NCBI GenBank assembly: GCA_009704425.1
Contig: WLEG01000007.1
Coordinates: 1-19,941 of the forward strand
DNA length: 19,941 nucleotides
Reading direction: 5' to 3'
From: Actinomycetota bacterium
GTDB lineage: Bacteria; Actinomycetota; Acidimicrobiia; Acidimicrobiales; Ilumatobacteraceae
This document shows, one piece after another, positions 1 through 9,999 of this stretch (the stretch's first letter is position 1; each line of letters opens with the position of its first letter). Below the pieces are notes generated by a model, which was not told the origin of the DNA, searched no databases, and saw only the letters and a list, made by a program, of their open reading frames with translations. The position numbers and the translations under genes were made by a program.

Positions 1-250
1 CCAGATCGGCGCCCTGACCCAACTTGGTGTGCGGAATGGGTGACTCCTCGTCCCACAACGACATCTGCACGGGCTCGCTGCACAACGCCGACAACGTGGT
101 GCGACCGATGAAGTGCTCGGCGCCCTTGGTCATGACGGGCACGACGTGCGCACCGGCGTCGACCAGACGACGACACACCTCGACGGCTTTGTACGCGGCG
201 ATGCCACCGCACACGCCAACAACGATGCGCTTGCCGGCGAGGTCCGTCAT
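1..250 (-). CDS. coaBC: CoaBC (Dfp), phosphopantothenoylcysteine synthetase/decarboxylase, N-terminal part only
   Basis: Only the first 83 codons are in the window; the gene continues beyond the left edge. The bifunctional enzyme makes 4'-phosphopantetheine for coenzyme A: the C-terminal CoaB half joins cysteine to 4'-phosphopantothenate and the N-terminal CoaC half decarboxylates the product with FMN. The visible part is the start of the CoaC flavoprotein fold, with KRIVVGVCGGIAAYKAVEVC as first strand and nucleotide loop (residues 7-26), then VPVMTKGAEHFI and PIPHTKLGQGADL. The last stretch resembles the family's 'I.HI.LA..AD' segment that contains the active-site histidine. The ATG at 250 lies 6 bases after the rpoZ stop, so the two are probably cotranscribed. 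The order gmk-rpoZ-coaBC is common in Actinobacteria. The CoaB half cannot be judged from here. Confidence 0.93.
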   Translation of the reverse strand, partial: MTDLAGKRIVVGVCGGIAAYKAVEVCRRLVDAGAHVVPVMTKGAEHFIGRTTLSALCSEPVQMSLWDEESPIPHTKLGQGADL

Positions 251-256
251 GATGGA

Positions 257-607
257 TCAGTCGGCGGCGGGTTCGCCCTCGGCGGCCGCGTCAGCGGCAG
301 CCTGAGCGAAAGCGGCTTCGGCATCGGCGCGGGCGGCCTCTTCGGCGGCGCGACGCTCAGCCATTTCTTCTCCCGAGACGCGCACGATCTTGTCGACGGC
401 GATCTCCTCGAATCCCATGCTGAGGGGCTTGCGCAACGAGGGAACCTGGGGCGGGATGACCTTGTTCGAGACCATGCCGTCGCGGCTGTAGTACTGCTGC
501 AGATCGCGGGCACGACGAGCGGCCAGAGTGACCAGGCTGAACTTGGAGTCGACCTTGTCGAGCAGGGTCTCCAACTGGGGGGTCATCATCGAGTCGCTGG
601 CGGCCAT
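257..607 (-). CDS. rpoZ: DNA-directed RNA polymerase omega subunit
   Basis: This 116-residue protein is the small omega subunit, which binds the beta' C-terminal region and helps assemble RNA polymerase. The omega core is visible at residues 8-40: MTPQLETLLDKVDSKFSLV followed by AARRARDLQQYY, matching the family pattern 'LLDRV.SKY.LV..AAKRARQI..YY'. Residues 60-75 (KPLSMGFEEIAVDKI) match the actinobacterial 'KPLSIAL.EI' segment. From about residue 79 the protein ends in an Ala/Glu-rich tail that looks disordered. I chose the ATG at 607 because an AAGGA ribosome binding site (614-618) lies 6 bases upstream; the frame stays open to 700, but that extension resembles no omega protein. The gene follows gmk by 89 bases and precedes coaBC by 6. 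Confidence 0.93.
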   Translation of the reverse strand: MAASDSMMTPQLETLLDKVDSKFSLVTLAARRARDLQQYYSRDGMVSNKVIPPQVPSLRKPLSMGFEEIAVDKIVRVSGEEMAERRAAEEAARADAEAAFAQAAADAAAEGEPAAD

Positions 608-674
608 CGCAGGTCCTTCGCAGTTCGTGGGCCCGAGGCCCGGTTCGCACGCACCCGTCGAGACGGGCAACGCG

Positions 675-680
675 ATGCTA
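675..680 (-). promoter_or_regulatory. Candidate -10 box (TAGCAT) for rpoZ-coaBC
   Basis: The 89-base gmk-rpoZ gap reads TAGCAT on the minus strand, fitting the actinobacterial TANNNT pattern, 67 bases before the rpoZ start. No convincing -35 hexamer is visible. The predicted leader contains two short stems, CCCGT/ACGGG at 654-667 and GGGCC/GGCCC near 629-643, before the AAGGA ribosome binding site. Function is inferred from position and sequence alone. Confidence 0.4.
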
Positions 681-696
681 CCTGCGGCTGAGGCGT

Positions 697-1281
697 TCAA
701 CGCCCCCGATGGTGCTCGATCACGGCCACCAATTCGTCGACCGTGCGCATGAGATCGTCGTTCACCACGGTGGCATCGGCCAAGGCCAGCCCGATGGGCT
801 CCTCTTCCTCGGCCTTGCGGAGACGTTCCTGGACCTTGTGGTCGGGGTCACCGCGACCCACCAATCGGCGACGCTGCTCGTCGCGCGAGGGGGGCAGGAT
901 GAAAATCAAGACCGATTCGGGATGGCGCACCTTCACCTGCTGGGCGCCGTCGACTTCGATCTCGAGCACGATGTCCCGCCCCGACGAGAGGTCCGGAACG
1001 GGGGTGCCGTAGTAGTTCCCGAGGAACTCGGTCCATTCGAGGAACCCACCGGCGTCGCGATGCGACTCGAAAGAGTCACGAGTCGTGAACACGTAGGCGT
1101 CGTCACGTTCGCCCGGTCTTTGGGTTCGAGTCGTCCAGGAACGACTGAGCGACAAACGTGGGTCACGCGTCATCAACACATCGACGATGGTCCCTTTGCC
1201 GACCCCGCCGGGGCCGGAGATGACGAAGATGCGCGGTGCGTGACCAGTGGAGGATCCGGGCGTGGAGACCCGGCCGCTCAC
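697..1281 (-). CDS. gmk: Guanylate kinase
   Basis: Guanylate kinase phosphorylates GMP to GDP with ATP in the cytoplasm, feeding GTP and dGTP synthesis. The 194-residue product has the P-loop GPGGVGKGT (23-31), the GMP-binding segment SWTTRTQRPGERD (48-60), FLEWTEFLGNYYGT (80-93), the acidic strand VLEIEVDGAQQVK (105-117) and the lid region RRRLVGRGDPD (137-147). Length suits the family, with a short N-terminal extension. The start is GTG at 1281, sharing a GTGA overlap with the mihF stop, so translation is probably coupled. The same frame stays open to 1614, but that would swallow mihF and adds no guanylate-kinase sequence. The P-loop has GPGG where GPSG is usual, a minor variation. Confidence 0.95.
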   Translation of the reverse strand: MSGRVSTPGSSTGHAPRIFVISGPGGVGKGTIVDVLMTRDPRLSLSRSWTTRTQRPGERDDAYVFTTRDSFESHRDAGGFLEWTEFLGNYYGTPVPDLSSGRDIVLEIEVDGAQQVKVRHPESVLIFILPPSRDEQRRRLVGRGDPDHKVQERLRKAEEEEPIGLALADATVVNDDLMRTVDELVAVIEHHRGR

Positions 1282-1589
1282 TTGGCCAGGTGTTCGAGCA
1301 GGGTCTTCTTCTGCTGGGCGCCGAGTCCCTGGATCTTGCGGTTGTCGGCGATGCCGACTTCCTCCATGATCTTGCGGGCCTTGACCTTGCCCAGACCGGG
1401 AAGGCTCTCGAGCATCGAGACCACCTTGAGCTTGCCCACGTTGGGGTCGCTCGAGGCCAGCGCATCGGCCACCGTCAGGGTGCCCTGCTTGAGCTTGACC
1501 TTGATCTCGGCGCGGGCGGCCCGAGCCTCGGCGGCCTTGGCGAGCGCCGCGGCGCGCTGTTCGGGTGTCAGTTGCGGAGGTGTTGCCAT
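1278..1589 (-). CDS. mihF: Integration host factor, actinobacterial type (MihF)
   Basis: This 103-residue basic protein matches the actinobacterial integration host factor, a nucleoid-associated DNA-binding protein unrelated in fold to HU/IHF. Diagnostic stretches are LTPEQRAAALAKAAEARAAR (near residues 7-26), LKVVSMLESLPGLGKVKARK and IMEEVGIADNRKIQGLG, which resemble the mycobacterial protein's 'ALLEALPKVGKVKAQEIM' and 'IAPTRRLRGLGDRQRKALL'. The helix-hairpin-helix-like segment LPGLGKVKARKIMEE is the probable DNA contact. The ATG at 1589 has no ribosome binding site, but a TATGGT -10 box ends 6 bases upstream, suggesting a leaderless mRNA. A GTG at 1604 in the same frame is possible but is less like the family's start. 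The stop overlaps the gmk start by 4 bases. Confidence 0.94.
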   Translation of the reverse strand: MATPPQLTPEQRAAALAKAAEARAARAEIKVKLKQGTLTVADALASSDPNVGKLKVVSMLESLPGLGKVKARKIMEEVGIADNRKIQGLGAQQKKTLLEHLAK

Positions 1590-1595
1590 GGCCAG

Positions 1596-1601
1596 ACCAT
1601 A
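1596..1601 (-). promoter_or_regulatory. Candidate -10 box (TATGGT) for leaderless mihF
   Basis: TATGGT on the minus strand fits TANNNT and is separated from the mihF ATG by only CTGGCC (6 bases). This puts the expected transcription start at the A of the ATG. No Shine-Dalgarno sequence precedes the ATG, which agrees with leaderless translation. A -35 element is not recognisable. It lies in the 49-base pyrD-mihF gap. Confidence 0.5.
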
Positions 1602-1638
1602 CACACGGGGTCACAGCCTCGGGTGGATACCTGCTGGG

Positions 1639-2598
1639 TCAGCGGTGCGCCGAACCTCGGATCGACCCGACCGAGCGATGACCGTGGGCCCGCAACCATG
1701 CCTCCAGATCGGCCGCCACCCGGAACGGGGCGGCCGGGTCGGCGAAGGTGGCCGTGCCCACCTGGACCGCATCGGCCCCGGCCATGATCAATTCGGCGGC
1801 GCTCCATCCGTCGGCCACCCCACCGACGCCCACGATGGGCAGGTCGGGATGGGTCGCGCGCACGTCGTGAACGGCTCGCACGGCGACCGGGTGAATGGCC
1901 CGCCCGGACAGACCTCCTCCCCCGTTACCCAACGCCGGACGACCGGTGTCGGGGTCGAGGGCCATACCGAGGACCGTGTTCACCAAGGTGACCGCGTCGG
2001 CGCCCGCCTCGCGCACCCGACCGGCGATGGCCACCAAGCGGTCGGTGTTCGGGCTGAGCTTGGCCCACACCGGCAACGAGGTCTGCCCCACCACCGCGGC
2101 GACGACCTCGGCCGACACGTCGGCGTCGTGGGCGAAGATGCCGTGGCCGCTCATGTTCGGACAACTGAGGTTCACTTCCACGGCCACGATCGGATGCGAC
2201 GAGTCGACGAGCCCCGCGGCCAACACCGCGGCGGCGTCGCGATACTCCTCGACGGTGCGACCCCAGATGCTGACGACCACGGCGGCGTTCCGCGACGAGA
2301 ACCTCACCAGATCGTCGCGCAACCACGCGGCCATGCCGGGACCCTGCAGACCGACGGCGTTCAACATGCCCTGCGCGACGGGGTGCACGCGCGGCGCCGG
2401 ATTGCCCGCCCACGGCATGACCGACAACGACTTCACCACCACCGCACCCAATGCATCGAGATCGCCGTACGCCGCGAGCTCGTCGGCGTGCCCCGACGTT
2501 CCCGACGCCGTCATCACCGCGTTGCGCAGACGAACACGTCCCACGGTCACCGACATGTCGACCGGCGACGCCGAATCACGACGGGAGTCACCGACCAT
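1639..2598 (-). CDS. pyrD: Dihydroorotate dehydrogenase, class 1B-like catalytic subunit
   Basis: This FMN enzyme oxidises dihydroorotate to orotate, the fourth step of UMP synthesis. From the ATG at 2598 it has 319 residues: MTASGTSG (29-36), VKSLSVMPWAGNPAPR (55-70), MLNAVGLQGPG (78-88), the active-site loop EVNLSCPN with Asn143 and Cys146, AKLSPN, GGGGLSGRAIHPVAVRAV, and the phosphate-site strands GVGGV and AGADAVQVGTATF. A catalytic cysteine, rather than serine, marks class 1; GNPAPR and AVGLQ fit 1B. Class 1B enzymes normally pair with PyrK, which is not in this window. The start is uncertain: TTG 2619, GTG 2607, ATG 2598 and ATG 2556 are all in frame, and the upstream ones lie in a 16-bp tandem repeat. 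The conserved fold begins at ATG 2556 (MSVTVGRVRLRN). carB ends 53 bases upstream. Confidence 0.9.
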   Translation of the reverse strand: MVGDSRRDSASPVDMSVTVGRVRLRNAVMTASGTSGHADELAAYGDLDALGAVVVKSLSVMPWAGNPAPRVHPVAQGMLNAVGLQGPGMAAWLRDDLVRFSSRNAAVVVSIWGRTVEEYRDAAAVLAAGLVDSSHPIVAVEVNLSCPNMSGHGIFAHDADVSAEVVAAVVGQTSLPVWAKLSPNTDRLVAIAGRVREAGADAVTLVNTVLGMALDPDTGRPALGNGGGGLSGRAIHPVAVRAVHDVRATHPDLPIVGVGGVADGWSAAELIMAGADAVQVGTATFADPAAPFRVAADLEAWLRAHGHRSVGSIRGSAHR

Positions 2599-2651
2599 GA
2601 CATTCACCGACCATGACAATCACCGACCATGACAATCACCGACCATGACAC

Positions 2652-2664
<13 letters not shown>
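2589..2664. repeat. 16-bp tandem repeat, about 4.75 copies, at the carB-pyrD junction
   Basis: On the plus strand the unit is caccgaccatgacaat. Copies lie at 2589-2604 (ends tt), 2605-2620, 2621-2636, 2637-2652 (ends ct) and a partial copy at 2653-2664. On the coding strand each unit reads ATTGTCATGGTCGGTG, so each brings an ATG, a GGTGA that could serve as a weak ribosome binding site for the next ATG, and a TGA in one frame. As 16 is not a multiple of three, successive copies shift the frame. The carB stop (TAA, 2652-2654) lies at the boundary of the fourth and fifth units and the upstream pyrD start codons lie inside the array. Confidence 0.95.
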
Positions 2665-5945
<3,281 letters not shown>

Positions 5946-5946
5946 C

Positions 5947-7041
5947 TCAGATGCTCCCGTTCTTCATGAGGTTGGCGAACTGATCGAAGAGATAGCGACT
6001 GTCGTGCGGACCGGGTCCCGCTTCGGGGTGGTACTGCACGCTGAACGCCGGTGCGTCGCGCACCACCATGCCCTCGTTGGTGCCGTCGTTGAGGTTCACG
6101 TGGGTCACGTTCACCCGGCCGCCCAGACTGTCGGCGTCCACGCAGAAGTTGTGGTTCTGACTGGTGATCTCGACGTGGCCCGAGGCCTCATGACGCACCG
6201 GATGGTTTCCGCCGTGATGTCCGAAGGGCAACTTGTAGGTGGAACCGCCCAGAGCGCGACTGAGCAACTGATGACCGAGGCAGATGCCGAACACGGGCAC
6301 CTCGCCCAACAACTCGCGAATGGCGTCGACCGCGTAGCCCACCGACTGCGGATCACCCGGCCCGTTGGACAGGAACACACCTTGTGGCGAGCGTGCCAGA
6401 ACATCGGCCGCCGACGTGGACGCCGGAACCACCTCGACCGTGGCGATCTCGGACAGGCACCGCAGGATGGTGGTCTTGATCCCGAAGTCGTACGCCACCA
6501 CCCTCAACGGACCGGCTCCGAAGAAGTAGGGCTCGGTGGTGGTGACCTTGGAGACGAGATCGACACCGTCGGTGCCCCGTTCGGCGCGCGCCGCCGCCAG
6601 CAGTTCGGACTGCGAAGCCGTGCCGAACGCACCGGGCATCGCTCCGGTGTCGCGCAACAGACGCGTGAGTCGCCGCGTGTCGATGCCCGCGATTCCGGCC
6701 ACACCCGCGGTGCGCAACATCGAGTCCAGACCCTGCTCGGCGCGGTGGTTGCTGTGACGACGCGCGAGATCGCGAACGATCACCCCGCGACAGTGAGGGC
6801 GTCGTCCCTCGTCGTCCACCGCCGTGGTTCCGTAGTTCCCGATGTGGGGATACGTGAAGGTCACGATCTGGCCGGCGTAACTGGGGTCGGTCAGCACCTC
6901 CTGATAACCGGAGAGAACCGTGTTGAACACGACCTCGCCCGAGGAGATCGCCAGATCGGCCCCGATGGCCTCGCCCTCGAACACGCTTCCATCGGCCAGC
7001 ACCAAGGCCGCCTCGCGGAGGGCACCATTCTTCGTCGTCAC
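5947..7041 (-). CDS. carA: Carbamoyl-phosphate synthase small (glutaminase) subunit
   Basis: CarA hydrolyses glutamine and passes ammonia through a tunnel to CarB. The 364-residue product has the CarA-specific N-terminal domain (LVLADGSVFEGEAIGAD, TVLSGYQEVLTDPSYAGQIV, YPHIGNYG) and a class I glutamine amidotransferase domain with SNGPGDP (225-231), the nucleophile Cys254 in FGICLGHQLL, and His338 and Glu340 in VQYHPEAGPGPHDS. All triad residues are present. The start is GTG at 7041, preceded by AGGGAG (7052-7057) 10 bases upstream. The 67-base gap to pyrC holds an ArgR-type operator and a -10 box, so carAB probably has its own promoter as well as read-through from pyrR. Confidence 0.97.
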   Translation of the reverse strand: MTTKNGALREAALVLADGSVFEGEAIGADLAISSGEVVFNTVLSGYQEVLTDPSYAGQIVTFTYPHIGNYGTTAVDDEGRRPHCRGVIVRDLARRHSNHRAEQGLDSMLRTAGVAGIAGIDTRRLTRLLRDTGAMPGAFGTASQSELLAAARAERGTDGVDLVSKVTTTEPYFFGAGPLRVVAYDFGIKTTILRCLSEIATVEVVPASTSAADVLARSPQGVFLSNGPGDPQSVGYAVDAIRELLGEVPVFGICLGHQLLSRALGGSTYKLPFGHHGGNHPVRHEASGHVEITSQNHNFCVDADSLGGRVNVTHVNLNDGTNEGMVVRDAPAFSVQYHPEAGPGPHDSRYLFDQFANLMKNGSI

Positions 7042-7073
7042 GTGTCGTCATCTCCCTGGCATCGCCCGTTGTT

Positions 7074-7089
7074 CTGCATAACTATACAA
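7074..7089. promoter_or_regulatory. ARG box (ArgR operator) in front of carAB
   Basis: The plus strand reads CTGCATAACTATACAA, an imperfect palindrome. By my comparison it matches 13 of 16 positions of the mycobacterial ArgR operator as I recall it (TTGCATAACGATGCAA). It overlaps the carA -10 box, so bound ArgR would block RNA polymerase. A weaker TGAAT-containing stretch at 7094-7109 sits 4 bases away, where the second box of an ArgR pair would be expected, but its halves are direct rather than inverted. carAB supplies carbamoyl phosphate for arginine, which makes arginine repression sensible. No argR gene is in the window. Confidence 0.72.
7081..7086 (-). promoter_or_regulatory. Candidate -10 box (TATAGT) for carAB
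   Basis: TATAGT on the minus strand is close to consensus and stands out in a GC-rich genome. The predicted transcription start near 7074 gives a leader of about 32 bases containing the AGGGAG ribosome binding site. No clear -35 hexamer is seen at 16-18 bases. The box lies inside the ARG box. Confidence 0.6.
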
Positions 7090-7108
7090 TCTGATGAATG
7101 AGAATGAA

Positions 7109-8422
7109 TCACCGCTGGGCCACCTGGTCGATGACCACGGCCCGGCCGTTCAGCACCGTGTGCCGAACCCGACCGGTCACCGATCGTCCCTCGTAGGGGG
7201 TGTTTCGGCTCTTGCTGGCCAATCGTCGACGATCGACGGTCCATCCAACCCCCGGATCCAGCACCGCGAGGTTCGCCGGCTCCCCCACGGCCACCGGGCG
7301 ACCGTGACGATCGGCGATTCCGGCGATGCGCGCCGGGTTCCAGCTGAGACAGGCCAGGACCGAACGCAGATCCATGCCCAGCTCCCCGACCGACAGGGCG
7401 AAGGCGGTCTCGAGTCCGAGCATCCCCGGAGGTGCCGTGTCGAGCGGCTGTTCCTTCAAGTGGTCGGCATGCGGAGCGTGGTCGGTGGCGATGGCATCGA
7501 TCGTGCCGTCGCGAAGTCCGGCCTTGAGCGCTTCGATGTCGGCCATCGTGCGCAACGGGGGATTCACCTTGAACACGGGATCGAACGATCGCAACGACTC
7601 GTCGTCGAGGGTGAAGTGATGCGGGGTGACCTCGGCCGTGACGGACAGCCCGTCGGCCTTGGCCGCGCGGATCATCTCGACGCTGCGCGCCGTGGACACG
7701 TGCAACACGTGCAGGCGTCCACCGGTGATGCGCACCAATTCGATGTCGCGGTGCACCATGAGTTCCTCGGCGATGGACGGCCAACCGGGCAATCCGAGAT
7801 GACTGCAGCACGAGCCCTCGTGCATCACCGCGCCCGCGGTGAGTCGACTGACCTCGCAGTGTTGCGCCATCGTGACACCCAGGTCCGACGAGTACTCGAA
7901 CGCCCGCCGCATGAGCAACGGATCCTGCACACCGTTGCCGTCGTCGGTGAAGAGCGTGACCCCGGACTTCATGAGTTCGGCGTACGGCACCAGTTGCTCT
8001 CCGGCGCGCCCCACGGTGATGCAACCCGACGGGACCACTTCGCACAGTCCCGCTCGCCGTCCTTGTTCGCGCACGAACTCCACGACCGCGCGCGAATCCT
8101 GGGCCGGATCGGTGTTGGGCATGGCCACCACCGCGGTGAAGCCTCCCAACGCCGCGGCGCGACTGCCCGTCTCGATGGTCTCGGATTCCTCGCGGCCGGG
8201 TTCGCGCAGGTGCGTATGCAGATCCACGAACCCCGGCGACACGACGGCGTTCGACGCGTCGAGCACCGAGTCCGCCGACGGCAACGCTCCTCCCGCTTCC
8301 ACGATCACGGCGATGCGCCCGTCGACGACGTGAATGTCGACGAGACGACCGTCCGCGTCGGTGGTGGGGTCGATCACCCGTCCACCGACGATGTTCAAGG
8401 TGTTCACTTCACGAGCGTTCAC
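7109..8422 (-). CDS. pyrC: Dihydroorotase, type I
   Basis: Dihydroorotase cyclises N-carbamoyl-aspartate to dihydroorotate. The 437-residue protein is an amidohydrolase with the metal motif DLHTHLREPG (His69, His71), TLFTDDGNGV (Asp160 region), MAQHCE (His188), RLHVLHVST (His241) and IDAIATDHAPH (Asp314). Several of these are expected zinc ligands and Asp314 is the probable catalytic base. Type I is indicated by the length and the HLREPG context; E. coli-like type II enzymes are about 350 residues. The start is GTG at 8422, in a GTGA overlap with the pyrB stop. After the stop comes the carA promoter/operator region. In the type I family some members are inactive, but here the metal ligands look complete. 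Confidence 0.96.
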   Translation of the reverse strand: MNAREVNTLNIVGGRVIDPTTDADGRLVDIHVVDGRIAVIVEAGGALPSADSVLDASNAVVSPGFVDLHTHLREPGREESETIETGSRAAALGGFTAVVAMPNTDPAQDSRAVVEFVREQGRRAGLCEVVPSGCITVGRAGEQLVPYAELMKSGVTLFTDDGNGVQDPLLMRRAFEYSSDLGVTMAQHCEVSRLTAGAVMHEGSCCSHLGLPGWPSIAEELMVHRDIELVRITGGRLHVLHVSTARSVEMIRAAKADGLSVTAEVTPHHFTLDDESLRSFDPVFKVNPPLRTMADIEALKAGLRDGTIDAIATDHAPHADHLKEQPLDTAPPGMLGLETAFALSVGELGMDLRSVLACLSWNPARIAGIADRHGRPVAVGEPANLAVLDPGVGWTVDRRRLASKSRNTPYEGRSVTGRVRHTVLNGRAVVIDQVAQR

Positions 8423-9363
8423 GAGGCAACCTCCGGGTTCGTGTCACCGAGCACGTCGAACAGAACCGCCATCCGCACGGCGACACCGTTGCTCACCTGA
8501 CGGGTGACGACGGATCGACGCAGATCGGCGGGATCGACCAGCATCTCCACGCCGCGGTTCATGGGGCCGGGGTGCATGACGAGGCACTCGTCGCGCAGAC
8601 GCGCGGCCCGCGCGTGATCCAGACCGAACCGGTTCGAGTACTCACCGAGATCCGGCACCAACGCCTCGCTCATCCGCTCGCGCTGCATACGGAGCATGTA
8701 CACCACGTCGACGTCGGCGACGACAGAGTCGAGGTCCGAGGTCACCTCCACCGGCCACGTGTGCACCTCCGGTGGCAGCAACGTGCGAGGGGCGACCACC
8801 ACGACGCGGGCCCCGAGAGCCGTGAACGCCTGGATGTCGCTGCGGGCCACGCGACTGTGTCGCACGTCGCCCACGATCGCGATGCGCAAACCGGCCAGGC
8901 AATCCTCCGTGGCGGGCCGGCCCAACTCGGTGCGGATGGTGTGACAGTCGAGCAGAGCCTGGGTGGGATGCTGATGCCAACCGTCTCCGGCGTTGATGAT
9001 GCTGGCGTCGGTCCACTGCGACACCTGCCAGGGAACTCCGGACGTCTTGTGGCGCACGATGAAGGCCGCCACACCCATGGCGCTCACGGTTTCGATGGTG
9101 TCGCGCAGGCTCTCGCCCTTGTTGACGCTGGAAGTGGACACACTGAACGTCATGATGTCGGCCGACAGTCGCTTGGCGGCGGTCTCGAAACTGATGCGCG
9201 TGCGCGTGGAGTCCTCGAAGAACAGACTCACCACCGTGCGACCGACCAACGCCGGCACCTTGGGCACCGGACGTCGATTCACCTCGACCATGTGGTCGGC
9301 CAGATTCAGGATGCGAACGATGCCCTCCACCCCGAGCTCGGGGATGCCACGGAGATGCTTCAT
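8419..9363 (-). CDS. pyrB: Aspartate carbamoyltransferase catalytic subunit
   Basis: PyrB condenses carbamoyl phosphate with aspartate, the committed step of pyrimidine synthesis. The 314-residue protein has the carbamoyl-phosphate motif FFEDSTRTRISFE (STRTR at 52-56), the SVNKGES loop (79-85), GDGWHQHPTQALLD (HPTQ at 132-135), the central GDVRHSRVARS, and the aspartate-domain motif MHPGPMNRGVEM. Length and motifs fit a catalytic chain; no regulatory chain (pyrI) is present, as usual in Actinobacteria. The ATG at 9363 overlaps the pyrR stop by 4 bases (ATGA), so PyrR-dependent translational control of pyrR could extend to pyrB. In many bacteria PyrB also associates with PyrC, encoded next. 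Confidence 0.97.
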   Translation of the reverse strand: MKHLRGIPELGVEGIVRILNLADHMVEVNRRPVPKVPALVGRTVVSLFFEDSTRTRISFETAAKRLSADIMTFSVSTSSVNKGESLRDTIETVSAMGVAAFIVRHKTSGVPWQVSQWTDASIINAGDGWHQHPTQALLDCHTIRTELGRPATEDCLAGLRIAIVGDVRHSRVARSDIQAFTALGARVVVVAPRTLLPPEVHTWPVEVTSDLDSVVADVDVVYMLRMQRERMSEALVPDLGEYSNRFGLDHARAARLRDECLVMHPGPMNRGVEMLVDPADLRRSVVTRQVSNGVAVRMAVLFDVLGDTNPEVAS

Positions 9364-9953
9364 GACGCCGCCTTGCGCACGATCGTGACGCCCGACTCCG
9401 CGACGATCACGTCCTCGTCGCGTCCGGTGGGCAGGTTCTTGCCGACGTAGTCCGGACGGATGGGAAGTTCGCGGTGACCCCGATCCACCATCACCGCCAA
9501 CTGCACCGCGGCGGGCCGACCGTATTGGTTCAACGCGTCCAGGGCGGCCCGCACCGTTCGGCCGGTGAAGAGGACATCGTCGACCAGCACGACGGTGGAC
9601 CCGGCCAGGTCGACCGGGATCTCGGTGATCGACACCGGCGTGACCGGACGCAACGCGATGTCGTCGCGGAACAACGCGACGTCCAGTCGTCCGACCGGAA
9701 CCGCGCTCGACTCGTCGATGCGCGCGATGGCGGCTCCGAGACGCTCGGCGATCCAGACCCCACCGCGCTGGAGACCGACGATCACCACGCCGTCGAGACC
9801 ACGATTACGTTCGATGATCTCGTGGGCGATTCGGGTGACGGCCCGCGACACGTCGGCCTCGGCGAGAACGGAGACGGAACCTTCGGAGGAAAGAGCGGAC
9901 GCGGATGCGCGCGGGTTCGGTTGTTGCGGGGCTGCGCCCGACGACGTGCTCAT
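9360..9953 (-). CDS. pyrR: PyrR, pyrimidine operon RNA-binding attenuation protein
   Basis: PyrR binds UMP/UTP and then a conserved hairpin in pyr mRNA; relatives also have weak uracil phosphoribosyltransferase activity. The 197-residue protein matches Bacillus PyrR closely: ALTRIAHEMIERN-like AVTRIAHEIIERN (38-50), the PRPP loop VLVDDVLFTGRTVRAALDAL (122-141), AVMVDRGHRELPIRPDYVG (153-171) and GKNLPT. The first 25 or so residues are a low-complexity Ser/Ala extension absent from the Bacillus protein. The ATG at 9953 is supported by GGAGG 4 bases upstream. The upstream leader holds a PyrR-type hairpin (9961-9991) that pairs with part of this site. It is the first gene of the pyr operon, 68 bases after rluD. 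Confidence 0.96.
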   Translation of the reverse strand: MSTSSGAAPQQPNPRASASALSSEGSVSVLAEADVSRAVTRIAHEIIERNRGLDGVVIVGLQRGGVWIAERLGAAIARIDESSAVPVGRLDVALFRDDIALRPVTPVSITEIPVDLAGSTVVLVDDVLFTGRTVRAALDALNQYGRPAAVQLAVMVDRGHRELPIRPDYVGKNLPTGRDEDVIVAESGVTIVRKAAS

Positions 9954-9960
9954 GTTTCCT

Positions 9961-9991
9961 CCGTTCGGGCCTCACGGGACCCGTTTGACGG
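9961..9991 (-). promoter_or_regulatory. PyrR-binding RNA hairpin in the pyrR leader (translational attenuator)
   Basis: The minus-strand leader forms an outer stem CCGT/ACGG (9988-9991 with 9961-9964), an internal CAAA bulge, an inner stem CGGG/CCCG (9980-9983 with 9966-9969) and a loop TCCCGTGAGG (9970-9979). GGTCCCGTGAGGCC agrees with the PyrR-binding consensus ARUCCAGAGAGGYU at about 10 of 14 positions. The 3' arm of the outer stem contains the first two G residues of the Shine-Dalgarno GGAGG (9958-9962). PyrR bound to this hairpin should therefore hide the ribosome binding site, as described for Mycobacterium smegmatis. There is no room or U-tract for a transcription terminator. The TTGACCGTCAA palindrome at its 5' side could form a competing structure. 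Confidence 0.8.
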
Positions 9992-9999
9992 TCAAGACG

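Noticed and set aside
1282..1614. A longer gmk starting near 1614
   Set aside because: The added part lies in another frame of mihF, has no guanylate-kinase similarity, and the GTG at 1281 gives a normal-length enzyme with a start/stop overlap.
709..2616. A 635-codon open frame on the plus strand
   Set aside because: It is antisense to gmk, mihF and pyrD, has a His/Arg/Gly-rich composition typical of antisense frames in high-GC DNA, and shows no domain.
8423..9359. Search for a pyrI regulatory chain next to pyrB
   Set aside because: pyrB runs directly into pyrC with a 4-base overlap; no additional gene fits on either strand.
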